A DNA stretch of 24,993 nucleotides from Pseudomonadales bacterium (lineage in GTDB: Bacteria > Pseudomonadota > Gammaproteobacteria > Pseudomonadales > Azotimanducaceae). Each line of letters begins with the position of its first letter. The stretch's first letter is position 1. Of the stretch, positions 16,156-24,510 are shown piece by piece. The translations under genes and the position numbers were made by a program. Location: contig JAPKEK010000001.1 of assembly GCA_028822125.1 (NCBI GenBank), forward strand, positions 1 to 24,993, given 5' to 3'. The notes under the pieces are model-generated. The model ran no database searches, had not been told where the DNA came from, and worked only from the letters and a program-made list of their open reading frames with translations.

Positions 16156-17847
16156 CTAGCTGCGCAATAGACGCCCGGGCGTCGCTCCGCTGTGTTCGTT
16201 GTTGGTCAGCAGGATTTCGCCGTTGACGATAGTGTTGAGGATTCCGTCCGCGGTTTGCTTGAGCCGTGTTGCGCCGGATGGCAGGTCATGGACTACTTCT
16301 GGCATCTGCGGGCCGATCGTATCGGGATCGAAAACAACCACGTCGGCGGCCATGCCCTCACGTAACAGGCCACGGTCATGAAGGCCCCACAGGGTGGCTG
16401 TGTTGTAGGTGATTTGCTTTACAGCATCTTCCAGAGACATGGCTTCTTTTTCGCGTACCCAGTAGCTCAGCAGATGCGATTGCAGTGAACTATCCATGAT
16501 CTGCGATACATGGGCTCCTGAGTCGGAAAACGTCACGACCGAGCGTGGATGCTTCATCATCTCCAACACATGATCCTGATTTTCATTGGCGATAGGTGCA
16601 CGAAAGAACATCTTCATGTCTTTCTCAACAGCCATATCGATCATCAGTTCTACAGGATCAATGCCTTTACTTGCTGCCAACTGTGCCATGGAGGGCTTGT
16701 CATACACCATGTCATCCATGGCATAGACGAGATCCCAGTTCGGAGGCCGAAGCTCTGCCCCTACAATACGCGGTCCGGAATATTCCTGGTTGGCGATCTT
16801 AATCAATTTGGCTTTGATGGCAGGGTCAGACAGTCTGGCCTTTTGTTCAGCGAGGGGAAGGGCCCTGATATCTCGCCATAACTCCCAGTTGTCGTAGGGC
16901 AGGTTACTCTCGAAAGACAGGATGTTATTTAAGGCGCGGCTATGTACCTGGGCATACATCCGTCCACCGGCCAGTGCAGTCTCGTCTAATAAATCAAAAT
17001 AGGGTCGCCAGAAATCGGGCGCAACTCTAACACTGAACATCCCCCAGGTCTGGGTTACCCCTGATTCTACAGCAAGATCTCGGAGGCGCTCGTGATACTC
17101 CCGGATTCGTTCCGGGTTACGTCCAGGGGCCTCTCCGGCAATCTCGAAAATGCCCTTGCCGGTTTCACCAACGGCATTAACGATGGCCCTGACTTCCTGC
17201 CAGTTGGCCAGGCGACTGGCGACAGGCTTGTCGTCTGCAGTAGTGTGGTTAAAGGTACGTGAAGTTGAAAACCCAATGGCGCCTGCATGCATAGCCTCTT
17301 TGACCAGGGCTTGCATTTTTTTTGTATCGTCTTCGCTGGCTTCTTCTGTAAAAGCCCGTTCACCCATCGTGTAGGTACGTAACGCTGAATGGCCAATGTA
17401 GCCTGCGTAGTTGATACCTTTTGGTAAATTATCGACAGCATCAAGGTATTGTGGGAAGGTCTCCCAGGTCCAGTCAACGCCTTGCAGCATGGCATCGCGA
17501 GAGAGGTCCTCAGCTCGTTCCAGGTTGCGAAATACCAGATCAGCATCTTCCTGCTTGCAGGGTGCGAGGGTGAATCCACAGTTTCCCATGACAACACTGG
17601 TCACGCCGTGGTAGCAGGAGGAGGATCCAATGGGATCCCAGAAAATCTGCGCATCCATATGCGTGTGTCCATCGACGAAGCCAGGTGAAACAATATGCCC
17701 CTCAGCATCAATGGTCTGATCACCTTTTTCGTTAACACGTCCTATGCTGACGATTTTACCATCGTCAATGGCAATATCCCCTCGATAACGCGCACCACCG
17801 GAACCGTCTACTATGGTCCCATTTTTTATCACTAAGTCATACGACAC
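16156..17847 (-). CDS. N-acyl-D-amino-acid deacylase-like amidohydrolase (amidohydrolase-3 family)
   Basis: 563 residues from the GTG at 17847, chosen because AGGAG lies 6 bases upstream and because the protein then begins 'S-Y-D-L-V-I-K-N-G-T-I-V-D-G', the family's usual first strand; a longer frame runs to 17889. Family features: 'G-F-V-D-G-H-T-H-M-D-A-Q' (HxH metal motif), 'H-G-V-T-S-V-V-M-G-N-C-G-F' with the bridging Cys, 'Y-I-G-H-S-A-L-R', and 'F-S-D-S-G-A-H' near the C-terminus with the catalytic Asp. Known members hydrolyse N-acyl-D-amino acids, and dihydropyrimidine-like or other amides in many environmental paralogues, so the substrate is uncertain. No signal peptide. It stands alone on the minus strand; its stop is 172 bases from the copper operon start. 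Confidence 0.88.
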   Translation of the reverse strand: MSYDLVIKNGTIVDGSGGARYRGDIAIDDGKIVSIGRVNEKGDQTIDAEGHIVSPGFVDGHTHMDAQIFWDPIGSSSCYHGVTSVVMGNCGFTLAPCKQEDADLVFRNLERAEDLSRDAMLQGVDWTWETFPQYLDAVDNLPKGINYAGYIGHSALRTYTMGERAFTEEASEDDTKKMQALVKEAMHAGAIGFSTSRTFNHTTADDKPVASRLANWQEVRAIVNAVGETGKGIFEIAGEAPGRNPERIREYHERLRDLAVESGVTQTWGMFSVRVAPDFWRPYFDLLDETALAGGRMYAQVHSRALNNILSFESNLPYDNWELWRDIRALPLAEQKARLSDPAIKAKLIKIANQEYSGPRIVGAELRPPNWDLVYAMDDMVYDKPSMAQLAASKGIDPVELMIDMAVEKDMKMFFRAPIANENQDHVLEMMKHPRSVVTFSDSGAHVSQIMDSSLQSHLLSYWVREKEAMSLEDAVKQITYNTATLWGLHDRGLLREGMAADVVVFDPDTIGPQMPEVVHDLPSGATRLKQTADGILNTIVNGEILLTNNEHSGATPGRLLRS

Positions 17848-18432
17848 GTTGATCTCCTGTAGCCGGGTTTGAGCTTTATCAGGTCTCATTGAAAATCAAA
17901 GCGGTTCGCGAGTTTGAGGCCTTGATCGGTCCCACGTTAACACAAAAAAACTGTCTGTTTGGGTGAGTCCACCGCTTTAGCTTAGCACTGATCGAGACTA
18001 AAGGCAGAATTCTTGATGGCGAAGGATGCGTGCTTAGTAACATTGGCTTGGTTTAACTGTAGGCGGAAACTGTGAGGCCTTCCCTGGTGGTGATGCGAGT
18101 TATCAGCGGTGCTGATTACAACAGGCAGCCCAATGTCCTGAATACCTGAACGAGAAGATAACCAAGCAATGGGATCAGAACAGGATAGCCAAACTTCAGG
18201 CTAACCTGTACCGTAAGATACCCTTATACTGGCATATTGGACTGACCCTGGAGGAAGTAGATATTTTAATCGTTTTCGCGTGCAGCTGAACGAAAACAAT
18301 AAGAATGACTTTGGTTCGGTACAGGCTGCACTTCATTGGGCTGCTGCTGAAGCTGTCCTGTTCGGTTCATTATTGCTTGCCAGGTAGTCTGATTGGGCCT
18401 TTGCCCTGAACCAGCAACAGCAGGTAACTGTT
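17848..18432. other. Gene-free stretch before the CocE-type gene
   Basis: I see no gene I can support. Two short plus-strand open stretches (about 18116-18289 and 18211-18388) overlap in different frames; neither has a start codon with a ribosome binding site nor a recognisable family. They could be remnants of a decayed gene. A small perfect hairpin (atcagc-ggt-gctgat) lies at about 18102-18116. No clear promoter for the downstream gene. Confidence 0.5.
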
Positions 18433-20520
18433 ATGAATAGACACCCTTTTAATGGAATTCGGCCCTCTCTGACGCTGCTGCTGAGTCTGTTGGCCCTGTC
18501 TATGCTGGTCGGCGGCGCGCCCCCAAATCCCGACTATGGCATAGCCATCAAGCAGGACTGGATTAGTATGCCGGACGGGGTCCGCCTGGCAGTGGATCTG
18601 TACATGCCTGCCGAAAATGGCGCGGACAGGCGGTTTCCGGTCATTCTTGAATACCTGCCGTATCGTAAGACCGAATCTCGGGCTAGGAACACTGCCTTGT
18701 ACTCTTACTTCGTGAATCGTGGTTACGTTCTGGCCAGGGTTGATATTCGCGGTACGGGTAACAGTGAAGGTCGATTAATTCCCTATGAATACTCGGATAT
18801 CGAACTGTCTGACGGTGACACGGTCATTGATTGGTTGTCCCGGCAAGGTTGGTCTAATGGGAATGTGGGTATGTTTGGTATTTCCTGGGGTGGTTTTAAT
18901 GCGATCCAGATGGCTTCTCGAAATCCGCCGGCACTGAAGGCGGTGATCGCTGTTGATGCAACCGAGGACTTGTATCAGGATGATGTGCATTACATGGACG
19001 GGATAATGCACCTAGATTCCTGGGAAATGAGCCAGGACCTGGATAACGCCCGCCCGGGAGCCCCGGATTACGTGATTGACGAAGATTATTTCCACAATCG
19101 CTTTGATACCGAACCTTGGATGATGACCTATAAAAAACAGCAGCGGGATGGCGCCTTCTGGGACCGCGCGTCGGTGAGGGACCGTTACCAGAGCATCAAA
19201 ATACCCACGTTCCACATCGGTGGCTGGTTTGACGGATACCGTGATAGCCTGCCGCGCATGCTGGAAAATGTCCAGGCGCCGGTGAAAGCCTTAATTGGTC
19301 CCTGGTCGCATGCCTTTCCCCATGATCCCTACCCTAAGCCGGGCATGGAATGGCGTTATGAGGCGGTGCGCTGGTTTGATCAATGGTTGAAGGGTATAGA
19401 CACTGGAATTATGGATGAACCTGCTTTTGCCGTGTACGTGCGCAACTGGCATAAACCTGGCCCCTATCTGGCCTCGGTGCCGGGACGATGGCGCTGGGAG
19501 GAAGGCTGGCCAATATCTCGCGTTAATCCGGTCATCATGTATCCTCTGGCGAACCATCAGCTCAAGCGGTCGCGAGGTGGCCAGACTAAACATAGTTTGC
19601 GTTACATTCCCAGTATCGGCATGGAAGCGGGCGGGCCGGTGATGTGGTGGGGTGATGTTGCCCATGATCAGCGGGGTACGGATGCTTACAGTTTGGTATA
19701 CGACAGTGAACCCGTGAGCGAAGACACGGAAATCCTGGGCCTGCCCAGGGCCCTGCTCAAGGTGGCCGCCGATGCTCCTCGAGCCAACTGGTTCGTTCGC
19801 TTGTCGGACGTATCGCCAGATGGCACCGTGACTCAGGTAGCAGGCGCTGGTTTTAATGGAACCCATCGTAACTCTGCCCGCGACCCGGAAGATATCCTGG
19901 CTGGTGAGAAAATCGCGCTGGATATAGAGCTGCATTTTACCTCCTGGGTGTTCCCGGAAGGCCACCAGATTCGTTTGTCGATCAGTAATGCGCAGTGGCC
20001 CATGTTCTGGCCCACCCCCTATCTGATGACGAGCCAGCTATTTCTGGGAGGGGAGGATGGGTCACATCTGATCTTGCCGGTAGTTCCCAAGGGTGATGTC
20101 AGCGAGCCGGACTTTCACAAACCAGCCGAAAACCCTGGATTAGAAGGGTTCGAGAACCTCGATACCGGCAACGCTTCGGGTTATGGCGAGATCTCCTCGG
20201 TGGACCGTAATCCGCAGACGGGCGAGGTCACGATTACTGCCACCAATACCGGTGCCACGCGCTACCCCTGGGGTGTTGAATCCTACCTGGAAACCATTGA
20301 GCACAGAACCTCTGATGCCAACCCGGAACGCACTGCTATGGTGGGAAGTCATCGCCTGGAGGTCACGTTAGGAAAAAGAATTTTGCTATGGGAAGGCGAA
20401 CTTGAGTTCAGCAGCGATGCCGAAAATTTCTTTTATCGATATACCAGGAAGGTCAGTGAAAATGGCAAACTGCTCAGGCAGAAGACCTGGCGAGAGACGA
20501 TTGCCAGAGATTTTCAATGA
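18433..20520 (+). CDS. Exported CocE/NonD-family alpha/beta hydrolase (X-Pro dipeptidyl-peptidase S15-like)
   Basis: 695 residues. A signal peptide (charged start, hydrophobic core about 12-27, small residues before residue 30) points to export. The catalytic domain shows the nucleophile motif G-I-S151-W-G-G, the acid D267 in 'H-I-G-G-W-F-D-G-Y', and H293 in 'G-P-W-S-H-A-F', in the order and spacing of the CocE/NonD family. The C-terminal half (about 420-690) is the jelly-roll domain of the same family, with 'F-R/H-x-G-H-Q-I-R-L-S-I-S' at its conserved strand. Known members cleave acyl esters (cocaine esterase), glutaryl-7-ACA or X-Pro peptides; the substrate here is unknown. The next gene starts 61 bases after its stop and is probably co-transcribed. 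Confidence 0.9.
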   Translation: MNRHPFNGIRPSLTLLLSLLALSMLVGGAPPNPDYGIAIKQDWISMPDGVRLAVDLYMPAENGADRRFPVILEYLPYRKTESRARNTALYSYFVNRGYVLARVDIRGTGNSEGRLIPYEYSDIELSDGDTVIDWLSRQGWSNGNVGMFGISWGGFNAIQMASRNPPALKAVIAVDATEDLYQDDVHYMDGIMHLDSWEMSQDLDNARPGAPDYVIDEDYFHNRFDTEPWMMTYKKQQRDGAFWDRASVRDRYQSIKIPTFHIGGWFDGYRDSLPRMLENVQAPVKALIGPWSHAFPHDPYPKPGMEWRYEAVRWFDQWLKGIDTGIMDEPAFAVYVRNWHKPGPYLASVPGRWRWEEGWPISRVNPVIMYPLANHQLKRSRGGQTKHSLRYIPSIGMEAGGPVMWWGDVAHDQRGTDAYSLVYDSEPVSEDTEILGLPRALLKVAADAPRANWFVRLSDVSPDGTVTQVAGAGFNGTHRNSARDPEDILAGEKIALDIELHFTSWVFPEGHQIRLSISNAQWPMFWPTPYLMTSQLFLGGEDGSHLILPVVPKGDVSEPDFHKPAENPGLEGFENLDTGNASGYGEISSVDRNPQTGEVTITATNTGATRYPWGVESYLETIEHRTSDANPERTAMVGSHRLEVTLGKRILLWEGELEFSSDAENFFYRYTRKVSENGKLLRQKTWRETIARDFQ

Positions 20521-20581
20521 CCTGGCTGGGTATCCGGCGATCAAAAAATTCACCAGATATTTGCTGTGAGGCTTGCCCGCG

Positions 20582-20611
20582 ATGTTTAGATTAAAGATGT
20601 TTAGATTAAAA
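20582..20611 (+). repeat. 15-bp tandem duplication at the start of the DUF62 gene
   Basis: atgtttagattaaag at 20582-20596 is followed by atgtttagattaaaa at 20597-20611, differing only in the last base. Each copy encodes M-F-R-L-K and provides an in-frame ATG. Confidence 0.95.
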
Positions 20612-21457
20612 GTGATAGCCTGTTGTATTTTTGTTAACGCGTGTGCCGCAGGTACTGCGGAGCCGTCTCGACTGCTGGTACTGATGTCTGATTTTGGCGA
20701 GTCAGAACGCTTTGTTGCCAGTATGAAAGGGGTTGCTGTTGGAGTCGATACACGGATACAGATACATGATTTAACCCACCAGATTGAACCATTCAATATA
20801 TGGCAGGCCTCTTATGTACTTGCCGGCGCGATTGATTACTGGCCCGAGGGTACAGTATTTGTCTGTGTTGTTGATCCCGGAGTGGGTACAAAGCGAAAAT
20901 CGGTGGTGCTTAGAACCCGCTCCGGTCATTATGTGGTGACACCGGATAACGGCACCCTGACACTGATTGCTGAAAAACAGGGTATCGATGGGCTTCGAGA
21001 GATTGATGAAAAGGTAAATCGGAGGCCTGGATCTGAAGCTTCGCACACTTTTCATGGTCGTGATGTATACGCTTTTACCGGCGCGCGCTTAGCCGCGGGG
21101 GTTATTGACTTTGAGGGAGTGGGTCCGCCTCTGGATTCAACGGTATTGAAATTCCAATATCACCGCGCACAGGCTGTTTCCGATAGCATGGTCATAGGCA
21201 ATGTTACTCACGTGGAAAAGCCGTTTGGCAATATTGTTACCTATATTCCGCAAAGCCTGGTTGATGAAATGGGTGTTTCGCCGCGCGACCAGCGTAAATT
21301 GGTGGTCGAAATTGCACACGCAGGGCTCAGTGTTTTTGCAAAAAACCTCCCCTATGTGCAGTCTTTCGGGTTCGTGGAGATGGGCGAACCCCTGCTCTAC
21401 CTGGATTCAGAGCAGATCCTCGGCCTGGCGATAAACAATGGCGGTTTTGCTGGTTAG
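20582..21457 (+). CDS. Predicted exported SAM hydrolase/chlorinase-fluorinase fold protein (DUF62)
   Basis: About 291 residues. The core matches the S-adenosyl-L-methionine hydroxide adenosyltransferase family: 'L-M-S-D-F-G-E-S-E-R-F-V' (adenosine-binding Asp), 'D-L-T-H-Q-I', 'V-D-P-G-V-G-T', 'T-P-D-N-G-T-L-T', 'F-H-G-R-D-V-Y' and 'E-K-P-F-G-N-I-V-T', all conserved blocks in order. The known reaction splits S-adenosylmethionine to adenosine and methionine. The N-terminus is unusual: a basic, then hydrophobic, segment (V-I-A-C-C-I-F-V-N-A-C-A-A) resembling a Sec or weak lipoprotein signal, which is odd for an enzyme of a cytoplasmic metabolite. The first 15 bases from ATG 20582 are duplicated at 20597, so either ATG may be used; TTG 20573 is also in frame. 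Downstream partner of the CocE gene. Confidence 0.85.
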   Translation: MFRLKMFRLKVIACCIFVNACAAGTAEPSRLLVLMSDFGESERFVASMKGVAVGVDTRIQIHDLTHQIEPFNIWQASYVLAGAIDYWPEGTVFVCVVDPGVGTKRKSVVLRTRSGHYVVTPDNGTLTLIAEKQGIDGLREIDEKVNRRPGSEASHTFHGRDVYAFTGARLAAGVIDFEGVGPPLDSTVLKFQYHRAQAVSDSMVIGNVTHVEKPFGNIVTYIPQSLVDEMGVSPRDQRKLVVEIAHAGLSVFAKNLPYVQSFGFVEMGEPLLYLDSEQILGLAINNGGFAG

Positions 21458-21671
21458 TTTTCCATTGCAGCGGGTGCACAGTGGACTATTCGACTTCATC
21501 GAGAAAGCCCGAGCGAGTGATTGCAGGCGTAGAGCCGCTCGCTAAGCCCTAGGTTGGTATTGAACCACAGCGAGAATTAGCCGTGCAGCAGATCCGATGT
21601 CCTGGTGAAGTGGTAGCCCACAGCAGACCCAATATCGCATTCAGAGTGGATTGAAACACCGGATACGGTTG

Positions 21672-22145
21672 TTAATGATTGTCCAGCATGATATCAACCA
21701 CGCGTGCTGCCGTGATGGTTTGTAAGCGAGAGAATGTGATTGCCACGCCTGATGCGTCGTTACCGGCCGCTGGATAAATAGTCTGGTATTGGGCCAGGCG
21801 TTCATCGATTAGGATGTCTAGATTATCCATGCCAAAAGGACAAACACCACCTGGTTTGAAACCGGTTACCTGCTCCGTTTCTGATGCCTGGGCCATGCGT
21901 ACCCGGCTGCCGATTATTTTTTTCGCCTTCTTGTTACAAATTCTCAGGTTCCCTGGACAGATGACCAGATAGTAATAACCAGTCTTGGCCTTGAGTACCA
22001 TGGATTTTGCTATCTGACCTATCTGGACGCCGATCTGCTGCGCTGCAGCTTCCGAAGTAGGAGTACTGCCGGGAGAAAACTCCATTGCTACCAGATCATT
22101 TTCCGTGAGAATACGGCGAACTTTTTCGGGAATCATCGCAGGCAA
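21672..22145 (-). CDS. YbaK/EbsC-family aminoacyl-tRNA deacylase
   Basis: 157 residues, the usual length of a stand-alone YbaK/ProX-type domain. The family's C-terminal signatures are clear: 'G-G-V-C-P-F-G' and 'A-A-G-N-D-A-S-G-V-A-I', together with 'K-S-M-V-L-K-A-K-T-G' in the centre, containing the conserved Lys of the deacylase site. Such proteins remove mischarged amino acids (Cys, Ala or similar) from tRNA-Pro and related tRNAs, in the cytoplasm. The gene lies 33 bases downstream of the aminotransferase gene on the same strand and may share its transcript, though no functional link is evident. The gap of 214 bases to the DUF62 gene stop holds no gene; it has an imperfect agcgag/ctcgct inverted repeat without a T run. 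Confidence 0.87.
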   Translation of the reverse strand: MPAMIPEKVRRILTENDLVAMEFSPGSTPTSEAAAQQIGVQIGQIAKSMVLKAKTGYYYLVICPGNLRICNKKAKKIIGSRVRMAQASETEQVTGFKPGGVCPFGMDNLDILIDERLAQYQTIYPAAGNDASGVAITFSRLQTITAARVVDIMLDNH

Positions 22146-22178
22146 CGCGGGATCAGGAAGAAAGATATCACCGTAGCT

Positions 22179-23306
22179 TTAGCCAAACAGTTGTTTGTAG
22201 GTCTGCGCGTAATACTTCATATCCTCGGGCTTTACCATGCTGACTCTGGACCAGGTATCAAACGGAGCGAAGGGCCTGCCAACCTTGATGCCTTTCTCAA
22301 GCAGTTTCTGATTCACTGACCTTAGCTCTCGACCGGTGTCAAAAAACACAAAATTGGCGTGAGACTTGGTCGTGTTTAAACCCAGTTCTTGTACCATGTC
22401 TTCAACGATCAGTTTGGATTCGCGGACTTTTCTACGGGTGTAGTTCTGAAATTCGTTATCCTGGTAACTTGCCGTGGCGGCGGTGATAGCTAATATACTG
22501 AGGGACCCGGTTCCTTTTGCCCCGATTTCTTTTATGTGATCGGCATGGGCAAAACCAAATCCAATTCTCAGCCCGGCCATACCATGGATTTTCGAGGCGG
22601 TTCTTGAAACCAGGATATTTTTGTGTCCTTCGCGAACCAGGTCGATCATACTGCCATAGGAAGGGTCGTCTACAAATTCATAGTAAGCCTCATCTATAAG
22701 GACCATGCATTTTTTTGACACCTCGAGCACAAACTCCTCCAGCTCTTTCTTGGCGACCATGGATGGAATTGGATTATTGGGGTTCACAATGTAGACCAGT
22801 CGAGTGTCCTTTCGAATGGCCCGTTTCATGGCGGCAAGGTCGATATTCATGTCGGATCGGACCGGTACTCGTATGATTTCCGAACCCATCGAACTGGAAT
22901 ACCTTAAGATCTGCTGAAAGGTAGGGTCTGGAGTTACCACTGAGCCACGATCCATGTTGGCAATTAAACTGGCAATCTCAAGTATTTCGCCAGAACCAGA
23001 ACCAATTGTGACCTGATCCTTTGGTAATTGATTTAAATCGGCTATTACTTGATGTAATTCCTGCCTGACCCGAAAGTTATAGTGGCTCGATTTATCCAGA
23101 TTGTTGTAAATAGCATTCAGAGCCACACGCGACATTCCGTACGGATTCTCGTTTGTTCCTGCCCGTATGATGTAGTCAGGACGGGTCGCTAAGCCTGTTG
23201 ATTGCTTTTCCTGAAGTGCGGCAGTCAAAGTTCTTGGCATGGCAGCTGCGCCTAGTAATAAAGAACTGCGGAACAATGCCTGGCGGCGGGTAATAGACTG
23301 GGTCAT
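22179..23306 (-). CDS. PLP-dependent aminotransferase (HisC-like) with a Tat-type signal
   Basis: 375 residues, fold type I class I/II aminotransferase close to histidinol-phosphate aminotransferase. Visible residues: 'G-S-G-S-G-E-I-L' (about 102-109, phosphate cup), N175/N177 in 'V-N-P-N-N-P', D205 in 'L-I-D-E-A-Y-Y-E-F', and K239 in 'S-R-T-A-S-K-I-H-G-M-A-G-L-R', the lysine that binds PLP. The N-terminus T-R-R-Q-A-L-F-R followed by a hydrophobic stretch and A-x-A-type sites (to about residue 30) is a twin-arginine signal, so the enzyme may be folded with its cofactor and exported. That is unusual for this family, and no other his genes are nearby. Start ATG 23306 is preceded by AGGAG. Substrate unknown. 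Confidence 0.88.
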   Translation of the reverse strand: MTQSITRRQALFRSSLLLGAAAMPRTLTAALQEKQSTGLATRPDYIIRAGTNENPYGMSRVALNAIYNNLDKSSHYNFRVRQELHQVIADLNQLPKDQVTIGSGSGEILEIASLIANMDRGSVVTPDPTFQQILRYSSSMGSEIIRVPVRSDMNIDLAAMKRAIRKDTRLVYIVNPNNPIPSMVAKKELEEFVLEVSKKCMVLIDEAYYEFVDDPSYGSMIDLVREGHKNILVSRTASKIHGMAGLRIGFGFAHADHIKEIGAKGTGSLSILAITAATASYQDNEFQNYTRRKVRESKLIVEDMVQELGLNTTKSHANFVFFDTGRELRSVNQKLLEKGIKVGRPFAPFDTWSRVSMVKPEDMKYYAQTYKQLFG

Positions 23307-23344
23307 GGCAAGGTATCTCCTGAATGCAAAAGGTATCAGAGCTC

Positions 23345-23374
23345 ATATTGCGGCTTTATGCTTAAAAGTGTCAA
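23345..23374 (-). promoter_or_regulatory. Probable sigma-70 promoter for the aminotransferase gene
   Basis: Minus strand: perfect TTGACA (23369-23374), 18-base spacer, weak -10 CAATAT (23345-23350). Transcription would start near 23338 and give a leader of about 30 bases, consistent with the ATG at 23306. Confidence 0.4.
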
Positions 23375-23463
23375 CAGGGAAAGGGATTCGTTTAGCTGAA
23401 TGGTTGAAGGGATTAGTGTTTTTTTAGTAGAAAAGCCCCAACCCGGTGATCAGAAGTGTGACA

Positions 23464-24279
23464 ATGACAGATTCCAGCCAACGCAGCGAATTTACTGTTA
23501 TGACCAGCCCAGATTTAATAGTTGAACAAGAACATAATATTACCATTATCACTATCAATCGCCCCGCTTTAAAGAATGCAATAGACGGGCCGACAGCCGT
23601 ACTGTTGGCAGATGCGTTTCGAAGTTTTGACCTGGACAACTCGCAGAGAGTTGCTGTGCTGACAGGCGCCGGCGGTACTTTTTGCGCAGGCGCTGATTTG
23701 AAAGCGGTGTCTCAGGGAAAGGGCAATCGGGTCGGTCGAGAAGGCGATGGCCCCATTGGACCGACGCGAATGCTGTTATCAAAACCCGTGATTGCTGCTG
23801 TTGAGGGGTTTGCTGTAGCGGGCGGTTTGGAGCTTGCAGCGTGGTGTGACTTGAGGGTGGCTGCAAGAGATGCTGTCTTTGGTGTCTATTGCCGGCGCTG
23901 GGGCGTTCCTCTGGTGGATGGCGGTACGATTCGCCTGAGTCGATTGCTCGGCCATAGTCACGCTCTGGATTTGATTCTCACGGGAAGGCCCGTTAGCGGC
24001 GAAGAGGCACAAGTTATGGGTTTAGCCAACCGCTTGTGTGAGCCCTCAGAAACACTCGAGGTCGCTCTGAATCTAGCAAGAGAACTGGCCCAGTTCCCTC
24101 AGCTGTGTTTGCGTAGTGACCGATTGTCGTCTTATCAGCAATGGGGTATGCCAATTGATGATGCTCTTGCCAACGAGACCTTACTCGGTCGGGAAGTCAT
24201 CAAATCCGGTGAAACGCTTGCCGGAGCAAAAAGGTTCGCCGCCGGAAGGGGAAGACATGGCGATTTCTCTGACATTTGA
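23464..24279 (+). CDS. Crotonase/enoyl-CoA hydratase-family protein with an altered active site
   Basis: About 271 residues, a normal crotonase length. Family blocks: 'I-T-I-N-R-P-A-L-K-N-A-I', the oxyanion-hole segment 'F-C-A-G-A-D-L-K-A', and 'V-E-G-F-A-V-A-G-G-L-E-L-A-A-W-C-D-L' with the Glu equivalent to Glu144 of the rat hydratase. The second catalytic Glu (Glu164 in rat) falls on Cys when 'F-G-V-Y-C-R-R-W-G-V-P' is aligned to 'F-G-Q-P-E-I-L-L-G-T-I-P', so classical hydration is doubtful; this branch exists widely as 'crotonase/enoyl-CoA hydratase family'. Start is uncertain: GTG 23446, ATG 23464 (agaag 7 bases upstream, chosen) or ATG 23500, which begins like typical family members. It is divergent from the aminotransferase gene. 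Confidence 0.85.
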   Translation: MTDSSQRSEFTVMTSPDLIVEQEHNITIITINRPALKNAIDGPTAVLLADAFRSFDLDNSQRVAVLTGAGGTFCAGADLKAVSQGKGNRVGREGDGPIGPTRMLLSKPVIAAVEGFAVAGGLELAAWCDLRVAARDAVFGVYCRRWGVPLVDGGTIRLSRLLGHSHALDLILTGRPVSGEEAQVMGLANRLCEPSETLEVALNLARELAQFPQLCLRSDRLSSYQQWGMPIDDALANETLLGREVIKSGETLAGAKRFAAGRGRHGDFSDI

Positions 24280-24322
24280 AAACGGCATTACTTAAAAAAT
24301 AATCCCAGCCTTAAAGAAGTTC

Positions 24323-24343
24323 GTTACCCTGGTCTGGGTTAAC
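24323..24343 (+). terminator. Weak hairpin after the crotonase gene
   Basis: gttaccc and gggttaac pair with one bulge around a 6-base loop, 44 bases after the stop codon. There is no T run, so it is only a candidate. Confidence 0.2.
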
Positions 24344-24510
24344 TTGTTGCGATTGATTTGTGCTGCTTGCTATGCGCCCTGGCTCTGTACCAGCCGAGTG
24401 TTCGCGACTAGAAGAAGAGATGTGAACGCGGGATCAATAATTTTTGGATTCGGGATGATTAGCGCATTCTGATCCCTCTCAGCAGTTTGCTATCGAGTGT
24501 TAGCTGCGAG

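Noticed and set aside
17067..17597. 176-codon minus-strand open frame inside the deacylase-like gene.
   Set aside because: It lies in another frame of a well-supported amidohydrolase and has no recognisable protein features.
19291..19965. 224-codon minus-strand open frame.
   Set aside because: It is antisense to the CocE-type gene, whose catalytic and jelly-roll motifs are clear in the other strand.
21648..21659. gtggattgaaac resembles the 3' end of type I CRISPR repeats.
   Set aside because: Single copy, no spaced repeats around it and no cas genes in the window.
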